A stretch of 64,000 bases of DNA from Cyanobium sp. Cruz-8D1 (GCF_024345975.1 NZ_JAGQCD010000014.1:1-64000), one strand, 5' to 3'; numbered from the stretch's first letter, positions 1-7,589 are shown. Notes: generated by a model not told the origin, from the sequence alone. Translations and numbers: made by a program.

Positions 1-219
1 CCGTCTGACTCAGCAGCAACCCGGCGACCATCCAGCCCAACAGCAGCAAGTGCCGCTGGTCGCAGAAGGCGCTGTGTTGACGCAGGAGGCCGATCAGCTC
101 ACGATGGAGACGGGTCTGGGGATCCACAGGGGATTGGATTGGTTTCGCAGCCCCAAGCTCCCATGGCTCCCTGCCCACCCCATTGACTGAGACCCATTCT
201 GTCGCAAGGGTTCTCAGAC
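1..219 (-). mobile_element. IS4-like insertion sequence end, transposase N-terminus, runs off the left edge
   Basis: The reverse strand from about 127 down to 1 reads as the first ~42 residues of a transposase. It starts at a GTG codon and contains RLHRELIGLLRQHS and later VAGLLLSQT. The segment 1-219 matches 7369-7587 base for base in register, with no gap needed, and the match stops sharply at 219/7587, which marks the element's end. The terminal bases form an imperfect palindrome (CTGAGAACC near GGGTCTCAG), as expected for a terminal inverted repeat. The rest of the gene lies outside the window. Assignment to an IS4-type family is from resemblance to cyanobacterial transposases and is an inference. 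Confidence 0.65.
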
Positions 220-238
220 TTGTGTCGGGCAGTCAGCG

Positions 239-520
239 CATGAGCATGTGTTGGCTGAGTTGAATGCCTATGCCGATCTAGTGTCCGTCGGCAGCTACTG
301 CATCGTGTTCGATACAGCTATTGAAGACCTACCCGCCGGCTCCTTCCCCGATCGCCCCTGGGACGTCAGCAACAATCCCAAAACGGCCGTTCATGAGTGG
401 CTCAAGAGCCATCCTGAGTTTGAGATCGATAAGGACATCGACAACAAGCTGTTGATTAGTGTGGCGCCGGATGGGTACTTGACGAGGGTAAGCCAGCTCC
501 AGTCGAGTAATAAAACATGA
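239..520 (+). pseudogene. cephalosporin-hydroxylase-like C-terminal remnant, copy 1
   Basis: An open frame beginning HEHVLAELNAYADL and continuing VSVGSYCIVFDT, NNPKTAVHEWL and FEIDKDIDNKLLIS matches the C-terminal third of the cephalosporin hydroxylase/CmcI-like family (SAM-dependent methyltransferase fold). In cyanobacteria such genes often sit in glycan or natural-product clusters. The N-terminal two thirds are absent: homology begins within 20 bases of the insertion-sequence end at 219, so insertion or recombination there probably cut the gene. A second, differently broken copy lies at 1913-2132. No start codon suited to a full protein exists, so I treat it as non-functional. Confidence 0.7.
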
Positions 521-570
521 ATAAATAGACGCTTCTGGCTTTGCGAGGAAATCATCTGATTGGAATAGTA

Positions 571-587
571 GGCCCTTCCTTCGGGCC
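571..587. terminator. small GC hairpin between convergent broken genes
   Basis: GGCCC and GGGCC pair around a seven-base loop between the convergent ends of the remnants at 239-520 and 595-1100. There is no clear T-run on either side, so termination is only possible. Confidence 0.3.
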
Positions 588-594
588 ATTCACT

Positions 595-1100
595 TTAGGG
601 CAGTACATATCGAAATGAAAGATATCTTTCTAGCTTGCCCCTCAGAGATGACTTTGCATGATCAATATTGGCCAAAGCTTCCTTGTGCCTATCTGAAAGT
701 ACTCGTTTCTGATCCTCGGCCATGGTCAGGTTATTTGAGTTTCTCATCCATAGTCCGACATGCAGACTTTCTGATCTAGCCTTGTCTATTGTCTGGTGGT
801 TTCATCGCTGGAATCGAATAAAAACTCTGCTTCTTCTCGGGCCGTCATCACTTTTGCGTAAGCATCTCTGATTTTGCCGGAACCTTGATCACTCTCGTGC
901 TCAACCCATTCCTGCCAGCTTGATTCGCATACAACCTTAGTGAATACCAGAAATTGCTCAAATACCGCATATCGCTTAGAGTAGAGGCCGAGCCTGAGAT
1001 TTAGCTTGCTTACTCTGTATTGCTGGAATGCAAATAAGGCTTTGTATGCGCTTAATAGCTCTGTGTTAGCAGCATCTGTCGTTATCGGACCACATTTGTA
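595..1100 (-). pseudogene. frameshifted hypothetical protein without a start codon
   Basis: This AT-richer stretch looks empty in a start-to-stop scan, but the reverse strand is clearly coding in two frames. The first runs from about 1100 to a TAG at 786-788 and contains ELLSAYKALFAFQQYRVSK and LNLRLGLYSKRYAVFEQ. The second takes over at about 790 and runs to TAA at 595-597, containing AEDQKRVLSDRHKEALANI and a tail ending SFRYVLP. One frameshift explains the break. A stop lies just before the first segment and no ATG opens it, so the N-terminus, often a membrane part in similar uncharacterised bacterial proteins, has been lost. Function unknown. Confidence 0.5.
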
Positions 1101-1103
1101 GAT

Positions 1104-1406
1104 TTAGTTGGCCACCAGGGGCTCAATTCGTTCAATCTCTTCAGCCAGCTCAGCGCTGGCCACCTCGGTGTCATGGGCGGCCTGGGCGCGCAGCCAGTAG
1201 CCAGGGCTCAATCCCAGAAAACGGCAGAGGCGCAGATCCGTATCGGCGCTGATGGCGCGACGGCCCGCCACGATCTCACTGATCCGCGATGCAGGCACAT
1301 CGATTGCCTTGGCTAGCCGGTACTGGCTGACGCCGAGAGGCTGCAAAAACTCCTCATCAAGCAGTTCGCCAGGGGTGATGGGTGTGAGGCGGTCCATAGG
1401 GTTCAT
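1104..1406 (-). CDS. higA: HigA-family antitoxin (XRE-type HTH)
   Basis: A 100-residue protein of the HigA/VapI family. It opens with the typical PITPGELLDEEFLQPLGVSQ, followed by an HTH (YRLAKAIDVPASRISEI) and the family signature GRRAISADTDLRLCRFLG with SPGYWLRAQ. HigA binds its own promoter and the HigB toxin. Its ATG overlaps the last base of the toxin stop codon (TGATG), so the pair is a toxin-first operon as is usual for higBA. Length and motifs are complete, so it is probably functional. A second, truncated HigA relic lies at 7590-7751. Confidence 0.85.
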   Translation of the reverse strand: MNPMDRLTPITPGELLDEEFLQPLGVSQYRLAKAIDVPASRISEIVAGRRAISADTDLRLCRFLGLSPGYWLRAQAAHDTEVASAELAEEIERIEPLVAN

Positions 1407-1684
1407 CAGTGGTAATCAACGATTTCAACGGCTTCAGGGCCAGCGTCCGACCAGAGAAAGCACAGGCGGTACTGGTCGTTGATGCGGATGCTGTGTTGAC
1501 CTGCCCGATCACCTCGCAAGGGTTCCAGCCGGTTGCCTGGAGGGATCCGCAGGTCGTCGAGACAGACAGCAATCTCCAGTTGCCTGAGCTTGCGGCGGGC
1601 CACTCGCTCGAACGCCTGGAACCGTGGCACCGCCCATCCCTGAGCCAGCCGCTTGGTATCGGGACATCGGAAGGAGCGGATCAT
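1406..1684 (-). CDS. higB: HigB-family toxin (RelE/ParE-like mRNA interferase)
   Basis: From the internal ATG at 1684 the product is 92 residues beginning MIRSFRCPDTKRL, the normal HigB N-terminus; the frame is open 24 codons further upstream without family similarity. Conserved elements are FERVARRKLRQLE, LEPLRGDRAGQHSIRIN and QYRLCFLW, with the usual C-terminal VEIVDYH. HigB toxins are ribosome-dependent mRNA endonucleases neutralised by HigA. The gene is directly followed by higA with a one-base overlap. It appears intact. Confidence 0.85.
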   Translation of the reverse strand: MIRSFRCPDTKRLAQGWAVPRFQAFERVARRKLRQLEIAVCLDDLRIPPGNRLEPLRGDRAGQHSIRINDQYRLCFLWSDAGPEAVEIVDYH

Positions 1685-1912
1685 CAACCCAGCATAGTTC
1701 TGCTGTGCGAAATGGTTGTGTCTCCTGCGTTCAGCCGCTTCGAGGGGCGGGCTCAATACCTCCGCCTGCTGGTAAGACTCCTAGAGGAGAGAGGTCTGGG
1801 CGTGCATTTCCTTGCGCAGGCGCGGGAGCTGATCTATGGCTCGACGCCGAGCTCCAGCTGCTGCCCCCCCGACCCCGATCGCGAAGCGGCGGGCAGTATC
1901 CTGCACTTCAAG

Positions 1913-2132
1913 ATGGAGCTAATTAAGGGGTCCTCAATCGCCCCCGAGATCATCCAAAAAATGCGCAGCCATGCCGATGGCGTCGATCGGGTGCTGGTGT
2001 CCGTCGGCAGCTACTGCATCGTGTTCGACACTGTGGTGGAAGACCGACCCTGAGTTCGAGATCGATAAGGATATTGATAACAAGCTGCTGATTAGCGTGG
2101 CGCCTGATGGGTATTTGAGGCGGGTGAGCTGA
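1913..2132 (+). pseudogene. cephalosporin-hydroxylase-like remnant, copy 2, with internal deletions
   Basis: The frame contains MELIKGSSIAPEIIQKMR and then VSVGSYCIVFDTVVED. Compared with copy 1, about twenty residues (the HEHVLAELNAYADL part) are missing before VSVGSYC, and a second deletion with a frame change removes the NNPKTA region. Homology resumes in another frame as EFEIDKDIDNKLLIS and ends at TGA 2130-2132. The stretch shared with copy 1 is nearly identical, so both derive from a recent duplication or from two close paralogues that decayed separately. Confidence 0.7.
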
Positions 2133-2229
2133 CTACCGGCTGCTGGCATTATTTTATTGACGTCCAATTTCGTAGCTCTCAGGTGCCACACCACCCGCAG
2201 CCACCATCCGACAGGCGGGATACCTTCAT

Positions 2230-2412
2230 TGGCCGAACCCAGCACGGCCTGGAACCGCACACATCCTGGGCCAGCCCAACCCCGGCGCCGCCCGCAACCG
2301 CTACGTGCCCGATATCCGCAAAGCCAAGCAGCAGCTCAGCCTTAGCGTCACCGTTCCCTTGGCGGAAGCCATCCGCCGCTCCGGCGCGGCTGCACAAGCG
2401 GCTCCAGCCTGA
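2230..2412 (+). pseudogene. C-terminal remnant of a NAD-dependent sugar epimerase/dehydratase
   Basis: The frame ending at TGA 2410-2412 reads HILGQPNPGAARNRYVPDI, then RKAKQQLSLSVTVPLAEAI. The pattern 'RYVPD...KA...LGL..TV.L.EAI' is the usual tail of NAD-dependent nucleotide-sugar epimerases/dehydratases. No catalytic part remains. Positions 2230-2315 reappear, with a small deletion, at 3803-3870. Together with the two hydroxylase remnants it suggests that a glycan-biosynthesis locus once stood here. Confidence 0.45.
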
Positions 2413-2450
2413 TTCGGCCCTACCCTGAAACGACCCCATGGCTTGGAGCG

Positions 2451-3092
2451 ATGACCATCTCTGCTAGCCGAGCCGCATCCGAGCTAACCACTCCCTTTCA
2501 TGCCCTGGCCCCGCTACGGGTTCCGCCCGACCTGCGCCTCACGCCAGAGCAGTTCGCCCAGCTCTGCGCTGAAAATCGAGAGGCTGTGCTGGAGTTGGCT
2601 GCCGATGGCAGCCTGATCGTGATGACGCCGACAGGCGGTGAAACCGGCGCCCGCAATTCCCGCCTTGAGATGCGTCTGCTCCTCTGGGCCGACCAGCAGG
2701 GTGGCTGGAAGGTGTTCGGCAGTTCCACGGGTTTCCGTCTGCCCGACGACTCCGTGCTCAGCCCCGACGCCTCCTTGGTGCGTCTCGATCGTTGGCAGGC
2801 CCTGACCCCCGAGCAGCGCCGCAGCTTTGCCCCCCTCTGTCCAGATCTGGTGGTGGAACTGGCCAGCCCCAGCGACGAAGGTCCCCGCGGCCTCACGGCC
2901 CTGCGCAGCAAGATGGCTGCCTACCAGGCCAACGGCGCCTGTCTCGGCTGGCTGCTCATCCCCCACCAGCACACTGTGGAGGTCTGGCCAGCCAGCGGTG
3001 ATCCCCAGCGCTTTGAAGCAATCACTCAGCTGGAGGCTGGTCCCGAATTCCCGGATCTGCAGTTGCGCCTCGAGGAGATCTGGGCGGTCTGA
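2451..3092 (+). CDS. Uma2-family (DUF820) endonuclease, tandem copy 1
   Basis: A 213-residue protein of the Uma2/DUF820 family (PD-(D/E)XK nuclease fold), highly expanded in cyanobacteria and of unknown physiological role. The visible core is LTPEQFAQLCAENREA, an acidic SPDASLV (residues ~104-110), then CPDLVVELASPSDEG and a lysine in LRSKMAAYQ, in the order expected for a metal-dependent nuclease active site. The next gene is a near-identical copy with about 699 bases between start codons, and the upstream sequence is duplicated too. The product appears full length. Confidence 0.8.
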   Translation: MTISASRAASELTTPFHALAPLRVPPDLRLTPEQFAQLCAENREAVLELAADGSLIVMTPTGGETGARNSRLEMRLLLWADQQGGWKVFGSSTGFRLPDDSVLSPDASLVRLDRWQALTPEQRRSFAPLCPDLVVELASPSDEGPRGLTALRSKMAAYQANGACLGWLLIPHQHTVEVWPASGDPQRFEAITQLEAGPEFPDLQLRLEEIWAV

Positions 3093-3149
3093 AGCTGAAC
3101 CGTGAGTCTGGATGCGCCCTACCCTGAAGCAGTCCAACGGCTTGGTGTG

Positions 3150-3791
3150 ATGACCATCTCTGCCAGCCCACTCACACCCGGGTCAACCACTCCCTTCCAT
3201 GCCCTGGCTCCGCTACGGTTTCCCACCGACATGCGGCTCACGCCCGAGCAGTTTGCACGTCTGTGTGCCGAGAACCGTGAGGCCGTGCTGGAACTCGCCT
3301 CCGATGGCCAGGTGCTGGCGATGACGCCCACCGGAAGCGAAACCGGAGGGCGCAACATCGAACTGGCGTTCCAGCTCCAGCGCTTCGCCCGATCAGGCAC
3401 CACCTGGAAGGCGTTTGCTAGTTCCACTGGCTTCCGCCTGCCCGACGACTCCGTGCTCAGCCCCGACGCCTCCTTGGTGCGTCTCGATCGTTGGCAGGCC
3501 CTGACCCCCGAGCAGCGCCGCGGCTTTGCCCCCCTCTGCCCTGATCTGGTGGTGGAACTGGCCAGCCCCAGCGACGAAGGTCCCCGCGGCCTCACGGCCC
3601 TGCGCAGCAAAATGGCTGCCTACCAGGCCAACGGTGCCCGGCTCGGCTGGTTGCTCATCCCCCACCAACAGGCTGTGGAGGTCTGGCCCGCCAGCGGCGA
3701 GCCCCAGCGCCTTGAAGCAATCACTCTGCTGGAGGCTGGTTCCGAATTCCCGGATCTGCAGTTGCGCCTCGAGGAGATCTGGGCGGTCTGA
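3150..3791 (+). CDS. Uma2-family (DUF820) endonuclease, tandem copy 2
   Basis: From ATG 3150 (MTISASPLTPG, aligned with the start of copy 1) this gives 213 residues. The central and C-terminal parts are almost identical to copy 1, including SPDASLV, CPDLVVELASPSDEG and LQLRLEEIWAV. Divergence concentrates around residues 60-95, where copy 1 has an LLLWADQQGG-type segment and this one FQLQRFARSGT. That mosaic pattern suggests gene conversion after duplication. The frame is open 16 codons further upstream but without similarity. It looks intact. Confidence 0.8.
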   Translation: MTISASPLTPGSTTPFHALAPLRFPTDMRLTPEQFARLCAENREAVLELASDGQVLAMTPTGSETGGRNIELAFQLQRFARSGTTWKAFASSTGFRLPDDSVLSPDASLVRLDRWQALTPEQRRGFAPLCPDLVVELASPSDEGPRGLTALRSKMAAYQANGARLGWLLIPHQQAVEVWPASGEPQRLEAITLLEAGSEFPDLQLRLEEIWAV

Positions 3792-3802
3792 AGCTGCCGC
3801 CC

Positions 3803-3870
3803 TGGCCGAACCCCACCACGGCCTACGGCCAAGCCAAGCGCGCCGCCCGCAACCGCTACCTGCCGGATAT
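3803..3870 (+). repeat. second copy of the epimerase-tail remnant
   Basis: The bases from TGGCCGAACCC to GATAT align with 2230-2315, sharing long identical runs such as GCCGCCCGCAACCGCTAC, with an internal deletion of roughly 20 bases. The start codon of the AbrB-type antitoxin at 3869 lies in the last bases of this repeat: the parent copy has GATATC where this one has GATATG. Confidence 0.6.
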
Positions 3871-4213
3871 GACCGACACAAGCCCTAGACCCCTTGCACA
3901 AGTTCCCCAGCGTGCCTCCCTGCGCGAGGTGCTCACGGTGTCGAGCCGTGGCCAGATCACCTTGCCCGCCGAAATGCACAGGCACCTGGGCATCGAACCG
4001 GGTGGCGCGGTGATCGTGGAAGACTGTGGCGGTGAGCTGCGACTCAAGCCAGCAGCCGTGCTGGAGGTGGAGTTGTACAGCGATGAAGACATCGCCGCCT
4101 GGGATCAGGCTGATGCCCTCTCAGACCAGGAACGCCAGCAGATCCTCAAGCGCCTACGCCAGGGAAGAAGCACGCCGCAACCTCGAACGCAAAGCTCCTG
4201 TTGGCTTACCTGA
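3869..4213 (+). CDS. AbrB/SpoVT-type antitoxin, C-terminus probably frameshifted
   Basis: A 114-residue frame with a SpoVT/AbrB swapped-hairpin domain at residues ~19-60: LTVSSRGQITLPAEMHRHLG, then PGGAVIVEDCGGELRLKP. Such proteins are DNA-binding antitoxins usually followed by a PIN toxin. Here only a PIN relic follows (4244-4354). The last ~20 residues (after ILKRLRQG) look out of frame, because the +1 frame gives a more natural REEARRNLERKA. The start at 3869 falls inside the repeat, so the original N-terminus may be lost. DNA binding may survive although its toxin is broken. Confidence 0.6.
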   Translation: MTDTSPRPLAQVPQRASLREVLTVSSRGQITLPAEMHRHLGIEPGGAVIVEDCGGELRLKPAAVLEVELYSDEDIAAWDQADALSDQERQQILKRLRQGRSTPQPRTQSSCWLT

Positions 4214-4243
4214 GTTCAGTCGTCAGCTCAGCAAGATTGGCCG

Positions 4244-4354
4244 ATTTACAGAGCTGCCCACGCTTGCAAAGCCACTGTGTAGCTCACTGGCGATCACCGC
4301 GACTTCGGTCAATCTGTCGCCGATTTTCTGACTGCGCTCGGGGATTCGGCATGA
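4244..4354 (+). pseudogene. PIN-domain toxin C-terminal relic
   Basis: The frame reads IYRAAHACKATV, a TAG stop, then LTGDHRDFGQSVADFL before TGA 4352-4354. 'A..ACKATVLLTGDHRDFG' is the usual last part of PIN-domain toxins paired with AbrB-type antitoxins, including the late catalytic aspartate region. The nonsense codon and missing N-terminus show it is dead. It lies directly downstream of the AbrB-type gene, as a cognate toxin would. Confidence 0.5.
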
Positions 4355-4515
4355 GGCGTAGCCAAAGCCCGGCTCCTGCTTATCCAATGGAAAGAAGCGG
4401 CAGGGCAACCATCTGGGAACGGCACAGAACCCCAACCCCAACGGCCAGCCGCAGCGAGATGACTGGCCAAGGGGATTCAGGAGGGCGTGCGCCGGCCCGG
4501 TGGCGACTCGCCCCA

Positions 4516-4968
4516 CTAGGCGATCAGCTGAAAGGGCAGGCCCAGGGCCTCGGCAGCCTTGACCAACCCTTGATCGGCGCTGGCCATCGTGAGGCTTTGG
4601 CGCTTGGCGATGGCCAGATGCAGGGCATCACCACTGCGCAGCGGCGGCCCTTTGAACTCCTGCAACCACTGGCGCGCCTGGAGATAGTCCGCGCCACGCG
4701 GCTCGAGCAAGCCCAGCCGCTCCTGCCGGAAACACTCAAATTCGGCATGAATGGCCCGGCCGCGTTGGGCCGTGAGCTCACCGCGGCGCAGGCATAACGC
4801 CACCACATCGGAAAACTCCATCAACACCCAGTGGCTCACCCACAGGGCCTGATCAGCCTGGGCCAGTAGCCACCGCTCAGCTGCGCCATAGCCGCTATCA
4901 GCAAGAAACAGTGACAGCACCACACAGCTATCCAGATAAACCGGCGCAGGGCTTCCAGCGGCGATCAC
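4516..4968 (-). CDS. vapC: PIN-domain toxin (VapC family)
   Basis: A 150-residue PIN nuclease. It opens with VYLDSCVVLSLFL (first catalytic Asp), has a central LWVSHWVLMEFSDVVA (Glu), and ends with RSGDALHLAIAKRQ and MASADQGLVKAAEALG (further acidic residues), so the four-acid site is present. The start is GTG overlapping the stop of the upstream antitoxin gene (GTGA), meaning translational coupling. VapC toxins cleave structured RNAs such as tRNA. Apparently functional. Confidence 0.8.
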   Translation of the reverse strand: MIAAGSPAPVYLDSCVVLSLFLADSGYGAAERWLLAQADQALWVSHWVLMEFSDVVALCLRRGELTAQRGRAIHAEFECFRQERLGLLEPRGADYLQARQWLQEFKGPPLRSGDALHLAIAKRQSLTMASADQGLVKAAEALGLPFQLIA

Positions 4969-5219
4969 GCCTCCTCCCGCAACTCACGCACCAGCTCCAC
5001 AGCACTAACGGCCAGGCTGGGCTGACCCGCATGGAAACGGCGCAGCCGCTGCGGCCAAGGCAGAGCAACCTCAGACTGGGGCCCCTGCCCTTCGCGCACC
5101 AACCGCGCCACTGCCTGACCACGCCTGGTGATCACCACTTCATCGCCAGCTTCCACCGCATCCAGTAACGCCGAAAGCTGGGCCTTGGCCTCGGCCAAAC
5201 CAACCGTACGCATAGTCAT
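4965..5219 (-). CDS. Phd/YefM-family antitoxin
   Basis: An 84-residue protein opening MTMRTVGLAEAKAQLSALL and EAGDEVVITRRGQAVARLV, the Phd/YefM dimerisation and DNA-binding fold. The C-terminal half is the toxin-binding tail and ends ELVRELREEA. Two ATG codons two residues apart could serve as start. It is followed by vapC with a four-base overlap, forming an intact antitoxin-first operon that should repress itself. Confidence 0.8.
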   Translation of the reverse strand: MTMRTVGLAEAKAQLSALLDAVEAGDEVVITRRGQAVARLVREGQGPQSEVALPWPQRLRRFHAGQPSLAVSAVELVRELREEA

Positions 5220-5342
5220 CTGGTCTGTTGGTCATCTGCAGCTTAGCGATGGGTTCGCTGCCAGATGCGGATCAGCCAACCACCAGACCCCTCAAGCGCT
5301 AGGCATATCGCGCAGCTGATGGAGGCAGTTTCGAGATCAGCG

Positions 5343-5895
5343 GTCCCGGTTGTGCTGCTTCTGTACGCCTACTGCGTCGGCTTGCCGTCTGTCACGAAAG
5401 ATCGAGAGAGCCTGCTATGAGGACCTGCCCTTCCGGGTGCTGAGCGGTAACCAGCAGCCGGACCACACACGGATCAGTGAGTTCCGACGCCGGCACCTGG
5501 AGCTATTGGAGGATCTGTACGGCTTCGCAGAAGCCCAGGGGCTACGTGCAGGTGCTCAGGCTCTGTCAGAAGTCCGGCCTGGTGCAGATGGGGCCTATGG
5601 CGCTGGACGGCACCAAGGTGGAAGCCAAGGTCATGAGCCACGAGCGCATGGAGAAGAGCGAGCAGCAACTCAGGCAGGAGAGGCGGGAACTGCTGAGGAA
5701 GGCCGAGCTCATCGACGCTCAGGAGGACGGCCGCCACGGCAAGGGCAAGCGTGGCAGTGAACGACCCGAGCAGCTGCAGCGTCGGGAAAGCCGGCTGGAG
5801 AAGATCCGCCAGGCCAAGGCTGAGCTGGAGGCAGAAGCCGCTGCGGCCCAGGCCCGCCGGCGCCAGAAGCCGCAACAGCTTCAGATCAAAACCCT
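5343..5895 (+). pseudogene. IS1182-type transposase relic with several frameshifts
   Basis: Pieces of one transposase occur in successive frames: VVLLLYAYCVGLPS at 5343, then SRKIERACYEDLPFRVLSG with QPDHTRISEFRRRHLE, and from about 5540 YVQVLRLCQKSGLVQMG, MALDGTKVEAK, MSHERMEKSEQQLRQE and a charged coiled-coil to about 5895. These are in the order of IS1182-family (DDE) transposases. Both the 5' end and the second half with the later catalytic residues are missing. At least two frame changes make it inactive. No inverted repeats could be recognised. Confidence 0.65.
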
Positions 5896-6137
5896 GTCTC
5901 TGCCTCCAGCATCCGGCCGTAGATGCCGAGGTTGAAGGCCATCGAGCCGTCGCTAATCCCCGGCACGACATCGGCCGCAGCCAAGGATGTAGGGCCAGGC
6001 TTGCGAGGGTGTGGCGGCAGGGGGGGGCGGCTGCCATGAAAGGGGCCTTGAGGTGTGGGCACTTGCCAAAACGGGGCCGCTGATGCTTTTACGAAGCCGC
6101 CTTCGCGCCAAGATGGCCTGACTGGAAATGGCTCAGC

Positions 6138-6599
6138 ATGCAGGCCGGGAGTGATCACGCGCAACAGGGAGACGGCCAGCAGCGCAAACCTCGCCAACGC
6201 AGCCGCCGCCGCGAACTGTTCTGCCCCGCCCATCCCGAGCAGAAACTGGTGGGCAACGGAAAGAAATATTTTCTCCATCTGCTCACATCCGAGCAACTGA
6301 AGCAGCGGGGCATGCCGGATGGCAAAGCCCGGCTCGTGATCAAGGCCTTCCCGGTGCTGGTGCTCAGCAATGAGTGGATCGAGGAACTGTTCTGCGCGGC
6401 GTGTGGAGCCTGTCACTGGTGCCATGTGGTGCGCCTGGATGCGGTGCATCACAGCGTGCGCTGGGCGCGGCGCGACCTCTGGCAGCAGGTGGCCCACGTG
6501 GATCCGCTCGTCGCCAACCCGAGCGTGAGCCAATTCACGGCGCAGCAGGCCCGCCGCCTCAGCCGCAAGCGCAGCGACGGTAAAGGCTGGTTTGGTTAG
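6138..6599 (+). CDS. conserved hypothetical protein with Cys/His metal-binding pattern
   Basis: A 153-residue frame with an Arg-rich N-terminus and a well-formed body: RRRELFCPAHPEQKL, then GKKYFLHLLTSEQLKQRGM, LVLSNEWIEELFCAAC and GACHWCHVVR, ending SRKRSDGKGWFG. The CPAH pattern with CxxCxxCHWCH suggests a zinc-binding module. I recall similar uncharacterised cyanobacterial proteins, but no function can be given. The true start may be downstream, near RRREL. Its stop codon overlaps the stop of a convergent fragment at 6596-6712. Confidence 0.55.
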   Translation: MQAGSDHAQQGDGQQRKPRQRSRRRELFCPAHPEQKLVGNGKKYFLHLLTSEQLKQRGMPDGKARLVIKAFPVLVLSNEWIEELFCAACGACHWCHVVRLDAVHHSVRWARRDLWQQVAHVDPLVANPSVSQFTAQQARRLSRKRSDGKGWFG

Positions 6600-6712
6600 A
6601 AGGCCTTGGAGGAGAAGAGGGCGAAGACGGTGCGCAGCAGGATCTTGAAAGCGAGGCGCAGCGACCAATCACGCTGGTAACGCAGGGAGGCATGGACAGA
6701 GGCAGGCTCGTG
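6596..6712 (-). pseudogene. C-terminal fragment of an unknown protein
   Basis: The reverse strand reads HEPASVHASLRYQRDW then LRLAFKILLRTVFALFSS and ends KAF-stop. It has the composition of a real coding tail but no start or upstream body, because the preceding ~170 bases (6713-6883) hold no continuous frame. I do not recognise the family. The rest of the gap to 6883 shows no further gene. Confidence 0.3.
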
Positions 6713-6883
6713 GGCTCCTGGGAGGGGGATTCAAACCAAGCCGCGAGCCGCAGACCGAGATCAGGTTGGTCGAGCAGCTGCTGGTGGAAGAGGCCTGATT
6801 GACCGACACATCTCAACCGAGACGCTCATGCGACAGCGAGCTGCAGCGGATCGAGGCGCTGAGGTTGTGATCGTGGTGGCAGT

Positions 6884-7587
6884 TCAATCCGCGTGAACCA
6901 GGGCTGCTTGCGGCGGCGCCAGCCTGACACCGCGGCTGGGAATGCAGGGCCCCAGTTGCCGCTGGGGGATGGGCATCCAGGTCATGAGTTTGGCTTTGAT
7001 ATCAGCGACGAACACCTGCAGCGTCGCCAGCCCGATCCGCACAAAGCGCCTACCCTGCCGCCAGTGTGGATCCACCTGACGGCGCAGGCAAGCCAGGCTG
7101 ATGGCATAGCCCTGCAGACTGCCCATCACAGCGATAGCGACGATCAGCAACAGCCGATCGATGCGCTGCGGGTCGCGCAGGCCGCTGCTCGCAGCAGAAG
7201 CGCTGGCAAGCGTGTGCCACAGCAACGGAATGGCCCGACCATGGGCCACCACGGAGAGCACAACCACGCAACACCGATTCCAGAGCAACCAGCGCTGACA
7301 ACGCCGCTGCCAACTGGCTGCCAAGCAGTTCCCCAGCGGCAACACGCTCTTCCAGCGGTCGAAACAGACCGTCTGGCTCAGCAGCAGACCAGTCACCATC
7401 TGTGCCAAGAGCACCAGATGACGCTGATCAAGAAACGGACTGTGTTGACGCAGGAGGCCGATCAGCTCAGCATGGAGCCGGGCATGGGATGCCACTGGGG
7501 ATTGGATTGGTTTCGTAGCCCCAAGTTCTCATAGCTCCCTGCCCACCCAATGACCTGAGACCCATTCTGTCGCAACGGTTCTCAGAC
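6884..7587 (-). mobile_element. IS4-like insertion sequence relic with internally deleted transposase
   Basis: A 203-residue frame (7495 to 6884) begins RLHAELIGLLRQHS, continues LVLLAQMVTGLLLSQTVCF and DRWKSVLPLGNCLAAS, then jumps to later pieces such as RIDRLLLIVAIAVMGSLQGY and ends RQVDPHWRQGRRF with a short tail. Family members are roughly twice this length, so large internal segments, including catalytic ones, are missing. The 5' end matches 1-219 exactly in register up to 7587, which marks the element boundary. Both copies point the same way. The distal boundary near 6884 cannot be fixed. Confidence 0.6.
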
Positions 7588-7589
7588 AC

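Noticed and set aside
571-587. Strong intrinsic terminator
   Set aside because: The five-base stem has no following T-run, so it is listed only as a weak hairpin.
5886-6668. 260-codon minus-strand frame in the accessory island
   Set aside because: It lies opposite the better-supported Cys-rich gene and shows shadow composition. A short tail reading NLGIYGRMLEAETGF could be a relic but nothing upstream supports a gene.
6884-7587. Active insertion sequence
   Set aside because: The transposase is about half the expected length with internal segments missing, so it should not be mobile by itself.
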